DNA of 64,000 nucleotides from Epiperipatus broadwayi (lineage: Eukaryota > Onychophora > Udeonychophora > Euonychophora > Peripatidae). The stretch lies in NCBI GenBank assembly GCA_028023455.1, contig JAQFVV010006222.1, forward strand, positions 668,001 to 732,000, given 5' to 3'. The notes beneath the pieces are model-generated. The model saw nothing but the letters and a program-made list of their open reading frames with translations, searched no databases and was not told the DNA's origin. The position numbers were made by a program, and so were the translations under genes. This document shows, piece by piece, positions 1 through 12,500 of the stretch; position 1 is the first letter of the stretch, and the number at the start of each line of letters is the position of its first letter.

Positions 1-186
1 AAATTTCCTTCCAATATCAAAATATTGTTTTACACATGATATTTTTATTTTCATTTATATCTTTAATTTCTTAATTCAGTTATTAACACTTTTTCATATC
101 ATTTTTTTCTGTATTATTTTACAAAACTCTAGATATTCAATTCTTTTTTAATGAAATATTATTATATATTTTAATATTACTTCATT

Positions 187-530
187 TCTTCATTCATTGT
201 CTTGTCTCAGTAAAAAATTTACTGTAAATTGCTGGTATTTTGTACCAGCTACCATTGCTGTAGTTCTTAATACTGCATTAATTATCTTCCTATTGATTTC
301 ATTCAAATCTAAACCATCTTCAAAATCTGTTAATATTTTAAGACAAGTTCACATTTAAGTTCATTGAATTGTTTTTGAAGATTAGAAAGATCAACAATGA
401 ATACTGTTGCTCTTAATAAATTTTGTTTCTCTAGTTTAGTATTAATATATATAACAAATTTTTAAATATCATCTACACAATTTTTCTTTTCAAAAATAGT
501 TCATAATTTTCTATATATATAAATGAATAC
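187..530 (-). pseudogene. Unidentified decayed reading frame
   Basis: Read on the minus strand, this stretch has protein-like content that an ORF finder misses because of frame breaks. It opens with an ATG near 530 (MYSFIYIENYELFLKRK), then after a break gives KLEKQNLLRATVFIVDLSN and QKQFNELKCELVLKY. After another break it gives DFEDGLDLNEINRKIINAVL and TKYQQFTVNFLLRQDNE, ending at a TGA near 188-190. At least two frameshifts and an in-frame stop are needed to read it, so it is not functional. The residue mix is unlike the Ile/Phe/Lys-rich noise of the surroundings. I do not recognise the family. Its start lies at the outer end of the left arm of the foldback at 511-1471, and the right arm carries the same start-like sequence near 1449. 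Chance AT-rich coding remains possible. Confidence 0.35.
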
Positions 531-1471
531 ATCAGATTTCTTCTTTTAAAAAACTTGTTTTTTATATGACTATTATATACTTCTATAATACTTCTTTATT
601 ATACTTTTTTATAATGTAGTCTTTTTCAAGAAACACTAAAAAATAAAAATACAAATATATAATAATAAATACAAATTATCACATATTCCAAAATAAATCC
701 AAAAACATTTTAAAAATATTAAAAAATTATCTTTACCTCAACACTTTTCTATTGCAAACAAACTCAAAACTTAATCATTTTTTTTATATTTATATACCCA
801 TCCAAAAATACCCTAAAAACATTTAATTAACAAATTTATTTTTTGTTTTCAATTAGCATTCTATTTAATTCGGGTTTAATTTCACTAATATAAATTCCTT
901 CCTTTATTATTTTTTCATGATATGACTAAAGGTTTTATTTCAAAACCTTTATGTTTAAATTTATTTATTTAAAAAGAAAAATTCTGCTATTTATAATCAT
1001 ATGAATAGATTTAAACATAAAGATTTGGAAATAAAACCTTTACAATGTATAAAGTCATATCATGAACGAATAATAAAGGAAGGAATTTACCTTAGTGAAA
1101 TTAAACTTGAATTAAATAGAATGCTAATTTTAAAAAAAGACAATAATAGATTTGTTAATTAAATGTTTTTATGGTATTTTTTGGATGAGTATATAAATGT
1201 AAAAAAATGATAAAGTTTTGAAATTGTTTGTAATAGAAAAGGTATTGAGGTAAAGATAATTTCTTAGTATTTTTTTAATGTTTGGATTTATTTGGAATAT
1301 GTGATATTTTATATTTATTATTATACATTTGTATTTTTACTTTTTAGTATTCCTTGAAAAAGACTACATTATAAAATAGTCAAAACATTGATGTGTTATT
1401 TTATTTGTATAATAGTCATATAAAAACAAGTTTTCAAAAAACAGTTTGATGTATTCATTTATATATATATA
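511..1471. repeat. Large foldback (inverted repeat), ~450-bp arms
   Basis: The left arm (about 511-960) and the right arm (about 1008-1471) are reverse complements with scattered mismatches and small indels, separated by a loop of about 48 nt. Anchors are ATGAATACATCAG near 523 against TTGATGTATTCAT near 1446, CTTTACCTCAACAC near 732 against GTATTGAGGTAAAG near 1240, and TTAATTCGGGTTTAATTTCA near 865 against GAAATTAAACTTGAATTAAA near 1098. The outer ends run into (TA)n. Both arms, read outward, keep a similar short coding-like stretch (SYHExIIKEGIYxSEIK). Structure and size fit a foldback element or an inverted duplication. No transposase is recognisable. Confidence 0.75.
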
Positions 1472-4005
1472 TACATATCTGGGTCTTGTTTTATGCGGAT
1501 TATTTTACTGCAATTTTGAAGTTATGCGATTCGTGTTTCTTCTTAACATCTTTCATATTTCACTATATTTATTAGATATCAAGAAATTTAAATTACTAAT
1601 AACTTATTTTGATTTGAAATACTTTTTTTTTTTTCAAAAATATAACGTTATATTAGGAGCTAACATGAATATGGCCTGAAGATGTAATTAGAATCTTAGC
1701 TTCTATGTAAATAATCTACTTATACTAATGAGTAAATAATAATAATAGATTTATACATATGTATAAAATTATCACAATAAATATTCAAAAATTTTAAACT
1801 TTTAAAACATATTTTGTTAGTTATTAACAGAAATAAGTACTTTTTTTAGATTTTTAAAATAAATAATAACAAAGATTTTATTGATTTTATAACCTGAAAA
1901 TAATCTTTCTAATGATAAAGTATAATTTTTTTGTTTTGATTGCGATCTCATTTTTTAAATATAGAAACAGAAAACCATTAATACAGCTCAAGACTAAAAG
2001 TGGCGCTAGTTGTACATCACATCACAAATCTGATTTCTTATTAGTTCACAAACGAATGCATATTGTCAAACAGCGGTAATGATTAAAATATGTCTGCAAA
2101 ATGTAAAATTAAATACTGCAGTTAATAAAAAAAGGTTGTCTTGTATTATTTTTTTTCAAATATTTAAAATTTTTTAGTAGTCATATTTTATTTCCTTGTT
2201 TTTTTAATGTGAATTTTAAAGTAATTTTTCCTTGTTGCTTTGCTTTTATGCGACTTCTGAAAATTACTGGAACATATCCCACATTTTTCAAGGTAAGTTA
2301 CATTTATTTTTGTGTGATTTTTTTGTGCACATTTTCTGAGGAACCTATCTACCGCATAAAATGAGACCTATGTGTGTGTATATATATATATATTGATATG
2401 TATTTTACATCTTCTAATTGATAATAATTTCCTGTGTTGAATCTATTAAGAACATTACAACCTCAAACTAAATATTTTCTGTTAGTTAAAATATAATCCA
2501 TTTTTTTCTTTTCATCATATAGATATTTCCAGGTTCATTTCTGCTTAGTATTTTTTTCAAAAAAAATCCTAATATAAAGTTTTCCTTTTCTGTGAATTCC
2601 ACAAATCTGTGTCCTTTTTCATTTCTACCATCATAACTAACATTATCCACAATATTTTCATCTTTTAATTAGTTACCACTTCTAGACCTAAAGTCATCAT
2701 GATAATTTTAAAATGTTATTTGGTTTGATCAAAAGCATAGTGTTCATTCATATAAAAATGTTCTATTTCCTTACTGCAATGGGAACTTGTTGGGGTATAT
2801 AAACTTTAACTCCTTCACAAAAGTGTTCTGTGTTAGTGCTATCATATTTGATATATTAAATAACATGATGGACCTGTGATAACTACTTTTTACATAGTTT
2901 TAAAAATGTATACATTATGGTATGTGACAGATTGCAGTAATTTCTTCTATGAAGCTTCAATTTTTTAAGTATTAATTTTAAAAAAAATATGAGAGATGTC
3001 AGCAGTATACACATCTTTTCAGAGCTTTGACTGTGATTGACAGCACATTTTATTGTTCTACCAAATCTATAAAGGAAGAGTTGACTTGTGATTGGCTGAT
3101 ACTTTATATTCTTTCCCCCTGCAATTAAATGCTACAGCAATGTGATTTTCAATAATTGTTATTGATTATAATGCAATATTTTTGTAAAAGACTTATTACT
3201 AAACTATGTCATTAGGGGAAGTTAACTTTGAAAACATTTTATTTAAAAAAAAACAGCTCTTAAAAAGTATATAAAATATGTTACAAGAACCGAAAATTAC
3301 CACAGAAAGAGGCATTAGAGGCTTAAAAAAAATCGTTTTTGTAAAAATTGTAAGTAAAATACTTTATTAAGTTTTAGAATTTTTTTTGTTTCTTTGATGA
3401 TAACTAATTCTAAATATATCATTTTTTATTAAAATAAAATTCTAATGTCTAATATTTTGTTTTTCTAACTTTTTGAATAGGTATTGTGGAGCCAGTAACA
3501 ATGTGGTCCTTTGTTATTGGTAAAATTTTCAGTTAAATACTTATTTTCACAATTTGAAAATATTAATATTTAATCTTCTTTATTATAATTATTAGAAGGA
3601 TTAATTATTTATATTCTAACATTAAAATTAATTATATAATATATGTAAAAAAGATTTAATTGCACAAAAAAAAATCAAACAAGGTGTCATAGTAAAAATA
3701 TTATTCGCTAAAGTCTATTCAAAAATTTTCAGGTGTGGTTGATACTCATATAGTTAAATAACTGTATTTTGTACCTTCCATAAAATTGAATAACTAATCT
3801 TATCATTTTGTCTCATAATATCATCAATGTCCACAATATTGTTTTTCCACTCCACTTGCCCTTCCAATATTAGTGCATTTGAAAAAAAAAAAACATATTC
3901 ACTTTTAAATCAATTGTCTCTTCAGCTTTACTTCTAACATCCTAAAGTTCAATTGTTTCATTTAATATTAGACAATTCTTCCAAATTTTTCAATCCATAT
4001 CTCCA
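1472..4005. other. AT-rich stretch without recognisable features
   Basis: Contains only AT-rich sequence, short homopolymers and a (TG)(TA) microsatellite near 2372-2393. No coding homology, RNA gene or element end was recognised on either strand. Confidence 0.5.
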
Positions 4006-4690
4006 AAACTTCATGGGAAATTAAAGGAATAAAATTAAATGAAGATTATTTATGTCATTTAGACTGTGATAATGTCATTGTTTTTGAAAATAGTGTTTCA
4101 GAACTTTGGGAAATGTTAAAAAATTATCACATGAAAGTAATAGTAGAACTAAATGTAAATACTGATAAGACTAAAGTATTGTCCAATAAATTTTTTCAGA
4201 AAAAAGAAAACAAAGATTGTTAATTATGAAATAAAGAAAGTTAACAATATATTGACCAGATTATTATTCCAGATGGACACATAAAGGATGAAATCAATCA
4301 TAGAATTAAAGTTGGATGGTGTGCTTTTGGTAGAAATAATATTATAAGGAATTATGCTTATGTGTTTGAAAAGAAAGGCTTTTAATAAATGGGTTTACCA
4401 GTTTTTAATTATGAATCTGAGACTTGTGCACTTAATAGAAGAATAACTAAAAGATTTTAGTTCACTGAATGAATTATAGAGAGATGTATGTTAGGATATC
4501 ACCAAACAGATAGTTCTAAATTGGAGCTGGGCTGGATAAATTGTAAGAATAATGATAATAGATGGATAGTTGAAGTTTTAAATTGGACCCTAAGAGTTGT
4601 AAAAGATTGATAAAGGAAGTTTACTGCTGTGATGTGGAGAAAAGAGAGTAAAGATAGAAAAAAACTGGATTAAACTTTAACAATGGATCA
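4006..4690 (+). pseudogene. Decayed LINE reverse transcriptase, C-terminal half
   Basis: Translating across several stops and frameshifts recovers the C-terminal half of an endonuclease/reverse-transcriptase type non-LTR retrotransposon. In order: SWEIKGIKLNEDYLCHLDCD followed by NVIVFENS, matching the family's W-x-x-KGI...YLxxLRFADDIVLF; then ELNVNTDKTKVLSN (family VGLxINxxKTKVM); then GHIKDEINHRIKLGWCAFGR and VFEKKAF; then NYESETCALNRRITKR (family LTYGxETWxL); then IIERCMLG; and finally NRWIVEVLNWTL with KEVYCCDVEKRE. The catalytic ADD has eroded to CDN. The copy is 5'-truncated with no endonuclease visible nearby. A second fragment of the same family lies on the minus strand at 58.6-59.3 kb. 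Family-level assignment (RTE/R4-like) is from memory of motif order. Confidence 0.72.
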
Positions 4691-6200
4691 ATTATTATTG
4701 AAAATAATGATGGTAATATACTTCACTTTATTTTTCAGAGGTTACTGCTGTTTTAGAAACCTGTTTACTATTTGCAATTGAAAATTTGAGAATTAAATTA
4801 TTATCACCTGAAAATACATTAGAAACTAAATTTTAGTAAAATTAAAATATTGTTTAATATTTACATTGCCCAGTCGTATTGTTGTAAATGAGACAAAAAA
4901 CTATTGTGCAATTATATGCTTACTACCAACTAAAATACATTAGATTAGAAAAAAGTAATAAAAAAGCTATTTAGAAATTTTGTGAGCATTATGTTGCATG
5001 TAAAGAAAGTGTATTTTTATGGTTAAAAGAAAATGTGTTCTCATTTCTTTTATACCTAACAAAATATGATGTCATAAAAGCATTTTGAACTCAAAAAATA
5101 AATAAATAAATAAAACAAATAAATTCAAGTTCAGAATAGCATTATGTATAATATTATAATTATTATTAAAGCAAGATGGGATGCCATGGAAAAGATGTAA
5201 CATTAGTTTTATTTTATGAACAGCATATTGATATTCACATAACAAAATAGATTAACAAATAACCTATCCCCACCCATTTATTAAAGAATAATTGGATGTC
5301 TAGTTTGGTTGCTGCGATGCATGTACATCACCAAAAAAAGTATTTGCAAAAGTAGTTGGGGGTACATAAATAAGAAGTGCCCACTTTCTAAAAGCTCTTG
5401 TTCTCCATATATATCAAAAGCAGTCTAAGGCATACTATTCAGACATTTATATTATTTTAATAATCTTAAAAGTTAGATTATGTGATGGGTGTAATAATAT
5501 TAGTAACTGTAAAGTGTAATATTGCATGACCCTTTTTAAGGTCTGTTTTTTAAAAGTTCTGTAATTAAAATTAACTTTTGAATTAGATTTGATTTGATTT
5601 CAATTCAATATAAGAACACATTTATAATATTTATTTAAATATTATTATAATATCTATCATATAACTAACCTAGAGGTTTAGCAAAAATAAAAAAACAAAA
5701 AAAAAACAGAGACTTTGGAAAAAATAAAAACACATCATGGGCATGGAAGGTAGATGTACTAACCAAGCGTATGGATTGAACAAATAAAATGAACCAATTA
5801 TTATTTAATTAGAATTCTAATTTTGATGGGATACAAAAAATAAATAAATGGTGAATTACATTCACCTTCGTTTTTAAATCTATTTAATTTATTTATTTCT
5901 GTTTATTGTTTAACAAAAAAGTTTTTTAACCATTAAAAATTATATGGGAATAATGGGGTAGGAAATAAAACATCAAAAATTATAAAAATAACTGTCTTTA
6001 AACACAATGTGGGTGTATTCATCTTTCATTAAAGTAACTCATCGCTAATCAAAAAATATTTTCATAATGATTCGCATTCATCATAAGATCTCAAATACTG
6101 ATATGAAAGGGTTTGACAGATGATTAGGAAAAATAATTACTGTTTTGCAGTGTGTTAATAAAGGGTACATCGTAATAATCACTGATACATATACTATTTG
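4691..6200. other. AT-rich stretch without recognisable features
   Basis: The 3' flank of the LINE remnant, followed by AT-rich sequence. There is a short (AATA)n tract near 5096-5117 and nothing else recognisable. Confidence 0.5.
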
Positions 6201-6204
6201 CAAA

Positions 6205-6475
6205 TATGTATTCATCTATTTCCATCATATAGAATAGATCAATTGTTATTGATTTTTTTAAAATCAATTTTGATTTAAACTTTTCAAATATACTCAACTA
6301 TTATTAATAGCGCTCTGATTAATTAGAATATAGCAAAATGTTTCAAGTGCTATGATTCTCTTCTACAAAGCGTTGCTGGTCTGATCAATGACATTACTAC
6401 CATGATATTCGAATCTGACATCTTTAGATTGTTAAATCTGGAATTTAAATTGATACTCTAACCAGCCTAATTGAT
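6205..6475 (-). mobile_element. Ancient PLE 3' region (tail, hammerhead-like, tRNA-like)
   Basis: On the minus strand this aligns in order with the 3' region of the young PLE copies at 53.2-56.1 kb. The tRNA-like part is at about 6400-6475 (CTCTAACCAGCC and ATATTCGAATCTGACA match the A- and B-box regions). The CCAGCAAC linker is at 6370-6380 (plus strand GTTGCTGGTCTGATCAATGA). A degraded AGAAGAG...GAAAC stretch at about 6320-6365 matches the hammerhead-like segment. The tail contains ATATGATGGAAATAG (plus strand CTATTTCCATCATAT near 6218). The minisatellite of the young copies is absent. Divergence is high, so the insertion is old. Confidence 0.6.
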
Positions 6476-6483
6476 TAGATTGT

Positions 6484-6505
6484 TATATATATATATATAT
6501 ATATT
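6484..6505. repeat. (TA)n microsatellite
   Basis: About ten TA dinucleotides sit between the minus-strand and plus-strand PLE remnants, at the centre of the inverted arrangement. Confidence 0.9.
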
Positions 6506-6604
6506 CAGTATTCATTAATGTAAAAGTTAAAGTACCTATAAAGTGAACTGATTTGAAGGCAGCATGTAATATGAATACCATTTGAAATGTTTATATATAT
6601 ATAT

Positions 6605-6700
6605 TAGCTGTTTCTAAAGACATTTACTAATTAATTTTAGATGACGGAAATGGTCTAAGATATAATTATAAGTAAAATTTCATCATCACGAACTAACTTT
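6605..6700 (+). mobile_element. Ancient PLE tail, opposite orientation
   Basis: The plus-strand segment TTTCTAAAGACATTTACT, then TTAGATGACGGAAATGGTC, then TTTCATCATCACGAAC follows the tail of the young plus-strand PLE copy at 55,980-56,075 in the same order (TTTCTAAAGACATT, ATTAGATGATGGAAATAG, CATCATCACAAAC). With the minus-strand remnant at 6205-6475 this gives two tails pointing outward, the geometry seen at 53.2-56.1 kb. Confidence 0.5.
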
Positions 6701-8200
6701 CAGATCAATCTTAATGCGTAAGATTACACGCACAAATCTATTTCCCATTATTTTATTTGTTTCCCTTACTTTCACATAATTTTCAATTTTTATATAAAAA
6801 GTCAATTTCTTAAACTAAAGTACACAGTATAACATGAACAAATAAAAAAGGTTTCAAAAAAAAAAATAAGGAGAGAGATTCACCTTTATAAATTTTCCCT
6901 CTTCGCCATTTCAACAAATGCGATTTTTATAGATAGTCGTCTACGACGTATTTGTAAGTACAGTAAGATTGATGTAATTTTTATACCTATGTTCAAAATA
7001 AAATTCCTTAGATAACAGAAAAAAATCTCAAGTGTTTAAAATTCACTCAAATGGTAGAAAAAGAATAAAAGATTAATTCTAAATTTCTTAAGAGTGAAAA
7101 AAAAAGATCTATGTTTTACAGAAAACATTAATTCTAAAAAAAATGAAGTCATACGTTTAAAAATAAACAGGAAATTATACAGAAAGCACTATAGTTCTAC
7201 AAAAACGATTTCTTTAGAAAGAAAATATATATTGTATAAATAATACATTTTGGATGTAATAATAAGGAAGAGAAGGATATGCTGGTAAAATACAATGGAA
7301 ATAAATATAGAAGTATATCGATTATCTAAAAAGAAAATTATCCTATCAATTATCCAAACTATCCCGAACTGCAGAATTATGTCTAATCATAGCATTATTT
7401 CGAAATATATGATAAAAGATCAATTTGGTATTAAAATTATTATTACAAAAATGATTATAATTATAAAAGAACAATTACCAGATGTTTATTTTATAAAATT
7501 TGAAAAATATTTATCTAAAAATTTGTGATAATGATATCTTACTTATAATTATGTGTTAGACCTGTTTTCTCAAGTTGTGTTTCATGGAGCACTGGTGTTC
7601 TATAAGCATTTCAAAAGTGTTATGAGATAAAGCCAGATTATTATTATATCAAACTATTTCTTAATATTTAAATTAATATCAATGCAATTATGTTTATAGT
7701 TTAATATTTAAAATCTCAATTTGATTAGATTACAAAATATTTTGATTGTTATTACTTTAATTGTATGTTTTAGCACTGGCAGTCCATTGATTGTATATAT
7801 GTCAGATCATAACCTTCTAATGCCAATCAGGATGGCTCACATCTGCATCATGCCAGAAGTGAGTTTGTGCATAATATAGGACAAGTGTGTTTCTAAGCCA
7901 CACATTTTCATACAAAATCTATGGATTGTCAGCATTCCAGATATTGGTAATGCCTCGCAGCATATAAATGTCATCTTGTGTGGATGTGACCAGTATGTTT
8001 CTGGCCTAATTGCTGTATTCTCTCTCTAAACTCTACTGATATGTTCTATTTCTTTCCAATACTAATGAAAGAATGGAGAAAGGTAGGATATTTAGCTATT
8101 ATTACAGTTTTTTGTCTTTGTTTTCAAATGGAAATGATACACGTGCAATTTTATGCAGTTAAAATTCTATTAACAACATTCCTTTAACAAACAATTGTAA
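6701..8200. other. Stretch without recognisable genes
   Basis: AT-rich sequence. A 77-codon frame at 7295-7528 is rich in Ile and Lys and looks like chance. A slightly GC-richer block at about 7760-8040 may be an older repeat but matched nothing known to me. Confidence 0.45.
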
Positions 8201-8205
8201 GTTAA

Positions 8206-8206
8206 T

Positions 8207-8240
<34 letters not shown>
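8206..8240. repeat. (TA)n(TG)n microsatellite
   Basis: About ten TA units pass directly into about eight TG units, just upstream of the hAT transposase remnant. Confidence 0.9.
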
Positions 8241-8241
<1 letters not shown>

Positions 8242-8387
8242 AATTATAATTTACAATAAATTTTATACCTCTAGAAATGATGGATGGATTTATCATAAGG
8301 AAAAATAATTGTGATAAAAACTTCAAGTGATGGCAATGAGAATGAACAGGTAGCCAGTTTAAGCTTTTCAAAATCACAAAATTAATT

Positions 8388-9310
8388 GTCAGTATATGGA
8401 TGAATATGTGAATTATGGTTTTACATGGCCAAGCAATAAAAAAAATATCCATTACCATTGTGTTGTATATGTGGACTTAAACTTGCTAATAGTGCAATGG
8501 TTCCTGAAAAATTGAAATGACATTTTCCAATGAAGTATGAAAATCTTATTTCAAAAGGATAAAATTTTTGAGAGACTTGTAAATATGAAAAATAAATAAG
8601 CAATCTATTTTTTAAAAATGTGAAATTATCGGATAAAATTCAAATAGCAACATACAAAATAGTAGAATTAAAAGATATTACCAGAAACCACATACCATAG
8701 CCGAGTCACTAATTTTATCATCATATTGAAAAATTGCAATATTATGTTCAGAAAAGATGTGAAAAAAAAGTGATGAAAATATCTCTCTCAAATAATACTA
8801 TTCAAAGAAAAAGAATTGATATGTCATGTGACATTGAAAGTAGATTTGCAAGTGAACTTCATAATACATACTTCACTTCTCAAACTGATGAATCCACTGC
8901 AATCAGTAGAAAATGTCATTTTACATGGATTCATTAGATTTGTCAAAGAAAATAAAATAGTAAATACATTTTATATTGTAGAGAGTTATCAGAAAGAATA
9001 GTGGGAGAAGTCATTTGTAATGAAATTAATTTTTACTTTGAATCTTTAAATTTGATCTGGGAACAATGTGTGGAAATTTGTATTGATGGGGATCTATCAA
9101 TGGTAGGCTCAGTCAACAGATTTGTGACAATTGCAAAGTAAAAAACAGTAATATTTATTTAGCCATTGTTTCTTAAAGAGAAGCACTTATTGCAAAATAA
9201 GTCATTACCTTCAGAATTAGAAAATGTTGTGACTAGCATTGTTAATACAGTAAATTACATAAAGGTGAGGCCATTGAAATCTCAATTTTTTAAACTGACA
9301 TCATATTTTT
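8388..9310 (+). pseudogene. Decayed hAT transposase, ZBED5/FAM200-like
   Basis: Across several frameshifts and stops this reads as the N-terminal half of a hAT-superfamily transposase of the ZBED5 type. In order: MDEYVNYGFTW; a BED-type zinc-finger start, CCICGLKLANSAMVPEKLK; ISLSNNTIQRK and DMSCDIESRFAS; QTDESTAIS, which carries the first catalytic Asp; RFVKENKIVNTF; CIDGDLSMVGSVNRFV, with the position of the second catalytic Asp; REALIAK; and LPSELENVV with NTVNYIKVRPLKS. The C-terminal dimerisation (hATC) region is missing and no terminal inverted repeats were found. Family transposases move DNA by cut and paste, but this copy is clearly inactive. Motif order is unbroken, so the assignment is fairly secure. 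Confidence 0.8.
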
Positions 9311-9400
9311 GATAAATTATATCATAAACAATTTGTTTTTTTAATCTTTTTGGTATGTTCAAAAATATGAAGCTACAAGGATAAGTTTGGATATTTTTTA

Positions 9401-9538
9401 GAAATGATAAATTATGTATGCGATGTTAAGCATTTTATACAAAGTGTTAGATGTGAAGTAGTGGTACAGGAAGGGAGTTTTATTGGAAATCCTAGTGTTA
9501 AGGATGTATTGTTTAAAGTTACAGGTGATACAATATAA
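9401..9538 (+). other. Coding-like island, unidentified
   Basis: A 45-codon open stretch (EMINYVCDVKHFIQSVRCEV... ending VKDVLFKVTGDTI, then stop) has a more protein-like composition than its surroundings. It is preceded by a pyrimidine-rich tract ending in TTTTTTAG at 9395-9402, which resembles a splice acceptor. It lies 90 nt after the last recognisable hAT motif, but I cannot align it to the hAT C-terminal half. It could be an exon, an element remnant or chance. Confidence 0.2.
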
Positions 9539-12500
9539 AATAAGTTAGAATATTTGTGATATATGGATAGTGACATTTTTTGAAAATCTGTAAGAGCTTA
9601 AAATAGAAGCCAAAATAGAAATTAAGGTACACATAAGAAAATGTGGCCTTAAGTTGCATAATTTATAGTATCATTGTTTATTATAATTTTATAAGGTATC
9701 CACCCCACATTTATTAGTATGAAAATCACACTAGTATAAACACTGCATTAAAGAAGTGATTATTTAAGCAGTGGTAATAGCTAAACATTCAAATCATGAT
9801 AAGATAAATCCATTTAATGTAATAAGGATTAAACATGGAACAAATAGGATGCTAAAAGAATGTAAAAATAAAGATTTTATGATTTTTTTTTTAATATTAG
9901 ATATCAAAATACAATATGAAAGTCTGAAGTAGAAGAGTTATGATATAAAAAAGAAAATTATGATCATTATTCATACTATTGTAAGCAATATAATAATGTG
10001 CCATATCTTAATGAATATTTAAATAATTAAATGTTTCTTTTATAATAAATAATAAACACAGAAGGGGTATAATAAGTTATAAAGTAAAGGTAAAGTAATG
10101 ATATAATAAATAAATAGTTTTGTGAAATATTTAAAATGTCATAAAATTATTCAAATGGAAGTCAATCTCCGATAATGCACTATTTTTTAAATATTATAAA
10201 TTTCAACTCACTCACCCACCAGTAAGAATTTAAAAAACTTACGCATGTGCTTAAGTTTAGAGCATACATTGTATATATGCCAACTCTTACAGACCATGTT
10301 TAAAATCAGGGCTTGAGTCTATTGTGTGCCTGATGTTATAATCAAATATACAATTGTACAAATCTATTTAATGTGATAAAATATGAATTGTATATATTAT
10401 TGATATATTTTAAGATAGAAATATTAAGAAGTATATTAATATTGACAAAGTATGGAATATACTATATTGTAGCTGTAAATAATTTTAAAGTGAAATATAA
10501 TTGACTTAATGTTATTATAAATATTTTGTTAATGTGAGTTTTTAAAATTTTGTATAATATATTAAATATTTTTTAATAAATATAAAATGTGTAAATTATG
10601 TTAAATTTTGTATTACTTCTTAATAAATGTTAATGTTTGTTTTTAAATTAATGAAGTCTTGAAAATCTCTTTTCTTTTTTTACAATTCAATGTTCATCAT
10701 CCTTACAACACATGTATTATAATAATTAACGATATTTGTATTATTATACATAGTCTAAATAAGATAATCAATAGGAATAATACTGTGATTATTAAAGATA
10801 TTTGAAGTTATGTCCAAAATATTAATTAATTTAAATTTTTCTTCATCTTAGTCAATGATCATAATGAAAACTGATAACTAGTATGCCATATAAAATTTTA
10901 AAAGATTAGATTATAATACATAGTGATAAAAAATTATTTTAAATTTGTTTATGATAGTTAATAGTGATAAGTATTAGTTAGTAATTTTCATTTGGTTTAT
11001 TTTGTCAATTTATAAGAAATTTAGTAAATTATTTTGAAAGGGAAGAATTGATTAGTATATTTGTTTCATAATTATTTTTAAATGTAGCTGGATGTAAGCA
11101 AAATCCCTCTTTCCATTTCGTTATGTAAATTATTTATTTATTTTAAGAAGCAATAATTATTATCTGAGATGTTGATAAAATTTAGGAATATTAATAAGGA
11201 GGTGGAATACAATCATATTAATAATTAAATAAATATTTTATTGTGTTATAATTAAATTTACTGTAGGAACATTTAACATTAAATATAATTTGTTTATTTT
11301 AATTGTGAGTCATAGAATATCATTGAAATTTTAGTGGAGTAATGTTTCGTGATATTCCTATGCCGTTGAGGATATACATTTTGGTACATACTTAAAATTA
11401 AAAGGGATACCTTACTGGGTGATTAAATAGCAAGTATCATGATTATAGTGATTTATTGTTAGATAATTTATTAATCTTTGATATAATATATTAGACATGA
11501 AGTGAGTAATATTTGTATTGTAAGAATTCTATATAAAAAAAAAGAAAATTAATTTGCCTCAGTTAGAAATTAGTTATTGGTATTTACACCCACAACATCA
11601 TAATAGTTGGTGGTTGGATAATCATCTAGTCAGGGTACTATATATACTATAATGTCCCAATCTAACTTTGTTTGGAAGAAACTCTGTAAGTAAGAAGTTA
11701 ATTGTGCTAAAATAAGACTCTAACCTACAAAATAAATAATCAATATAAAATATCTAATCTCTCAGGGATTTAAATATTGACAACTAAACTTTTAAAAGAT
11801 ATATATATATATATATAATATTTCAATAATCAGTAGTTTATTACTAAATGATTTCATATTGATATAATTTTGTTCTATCTATCCATTAACTACATATTCT
11901 CAGTGTTTCTTTTAATATATATTCATTAAGATTCGCCATAATAATATACTTTAACAAAAATAGCAAAATTGTTTATTTCATGAAAATAACAAAACAACAT
12001 AATTAATAATAAATACAAATCAGCACTATATGACAAAAAATATTAAAGATAAATATTTATATGAAAATAAATGTTTTTGGCTTTTTTTAAAAGTGTATGT
12101 GGTGTATTAATTATATCTACATTTGATGTATAAACTCATGGTATGTATGACAATACAATATACATGCTATAAGAAATGGAGTGCAATATTTCATCCGACT
12201 TTACATTGAACATATAATTGAATTAGAAACTCGAAACTATAAATTTAATATTTACACATTTGTCTCTTTATCCACTCGAGTTTGAATTCAAATTTTATTA
12301 TTATATGGTTTATTTTCCAAATATTTATGCAATAAAGTATTTTAATACTTCTTCACCATGCTAGTAGAACTAGTGTAAAAATTATATCACATCAGCAAAG
12401 CGCTAAGTATAGAAATAAATAGAATAATATAAATATATATTGAATTTTGGTATAGAGATATTACCGTAAAATATCTGATCTTAATCAATTATAGCATATA

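Noticed and set aside
1446-1679. 77-codon frame starting in the right arm of the foldback
   Set aside because: Rich in Phe, Leu, Ile and Tyr with a poly-Phe run from a T tract; only its first residues resemble the minus-strand fossil.
7295-7528. 77-codon Ile/Lys-rich frame
   Set aside because: Composition is that of AT-rich noise and nothing was recognised.
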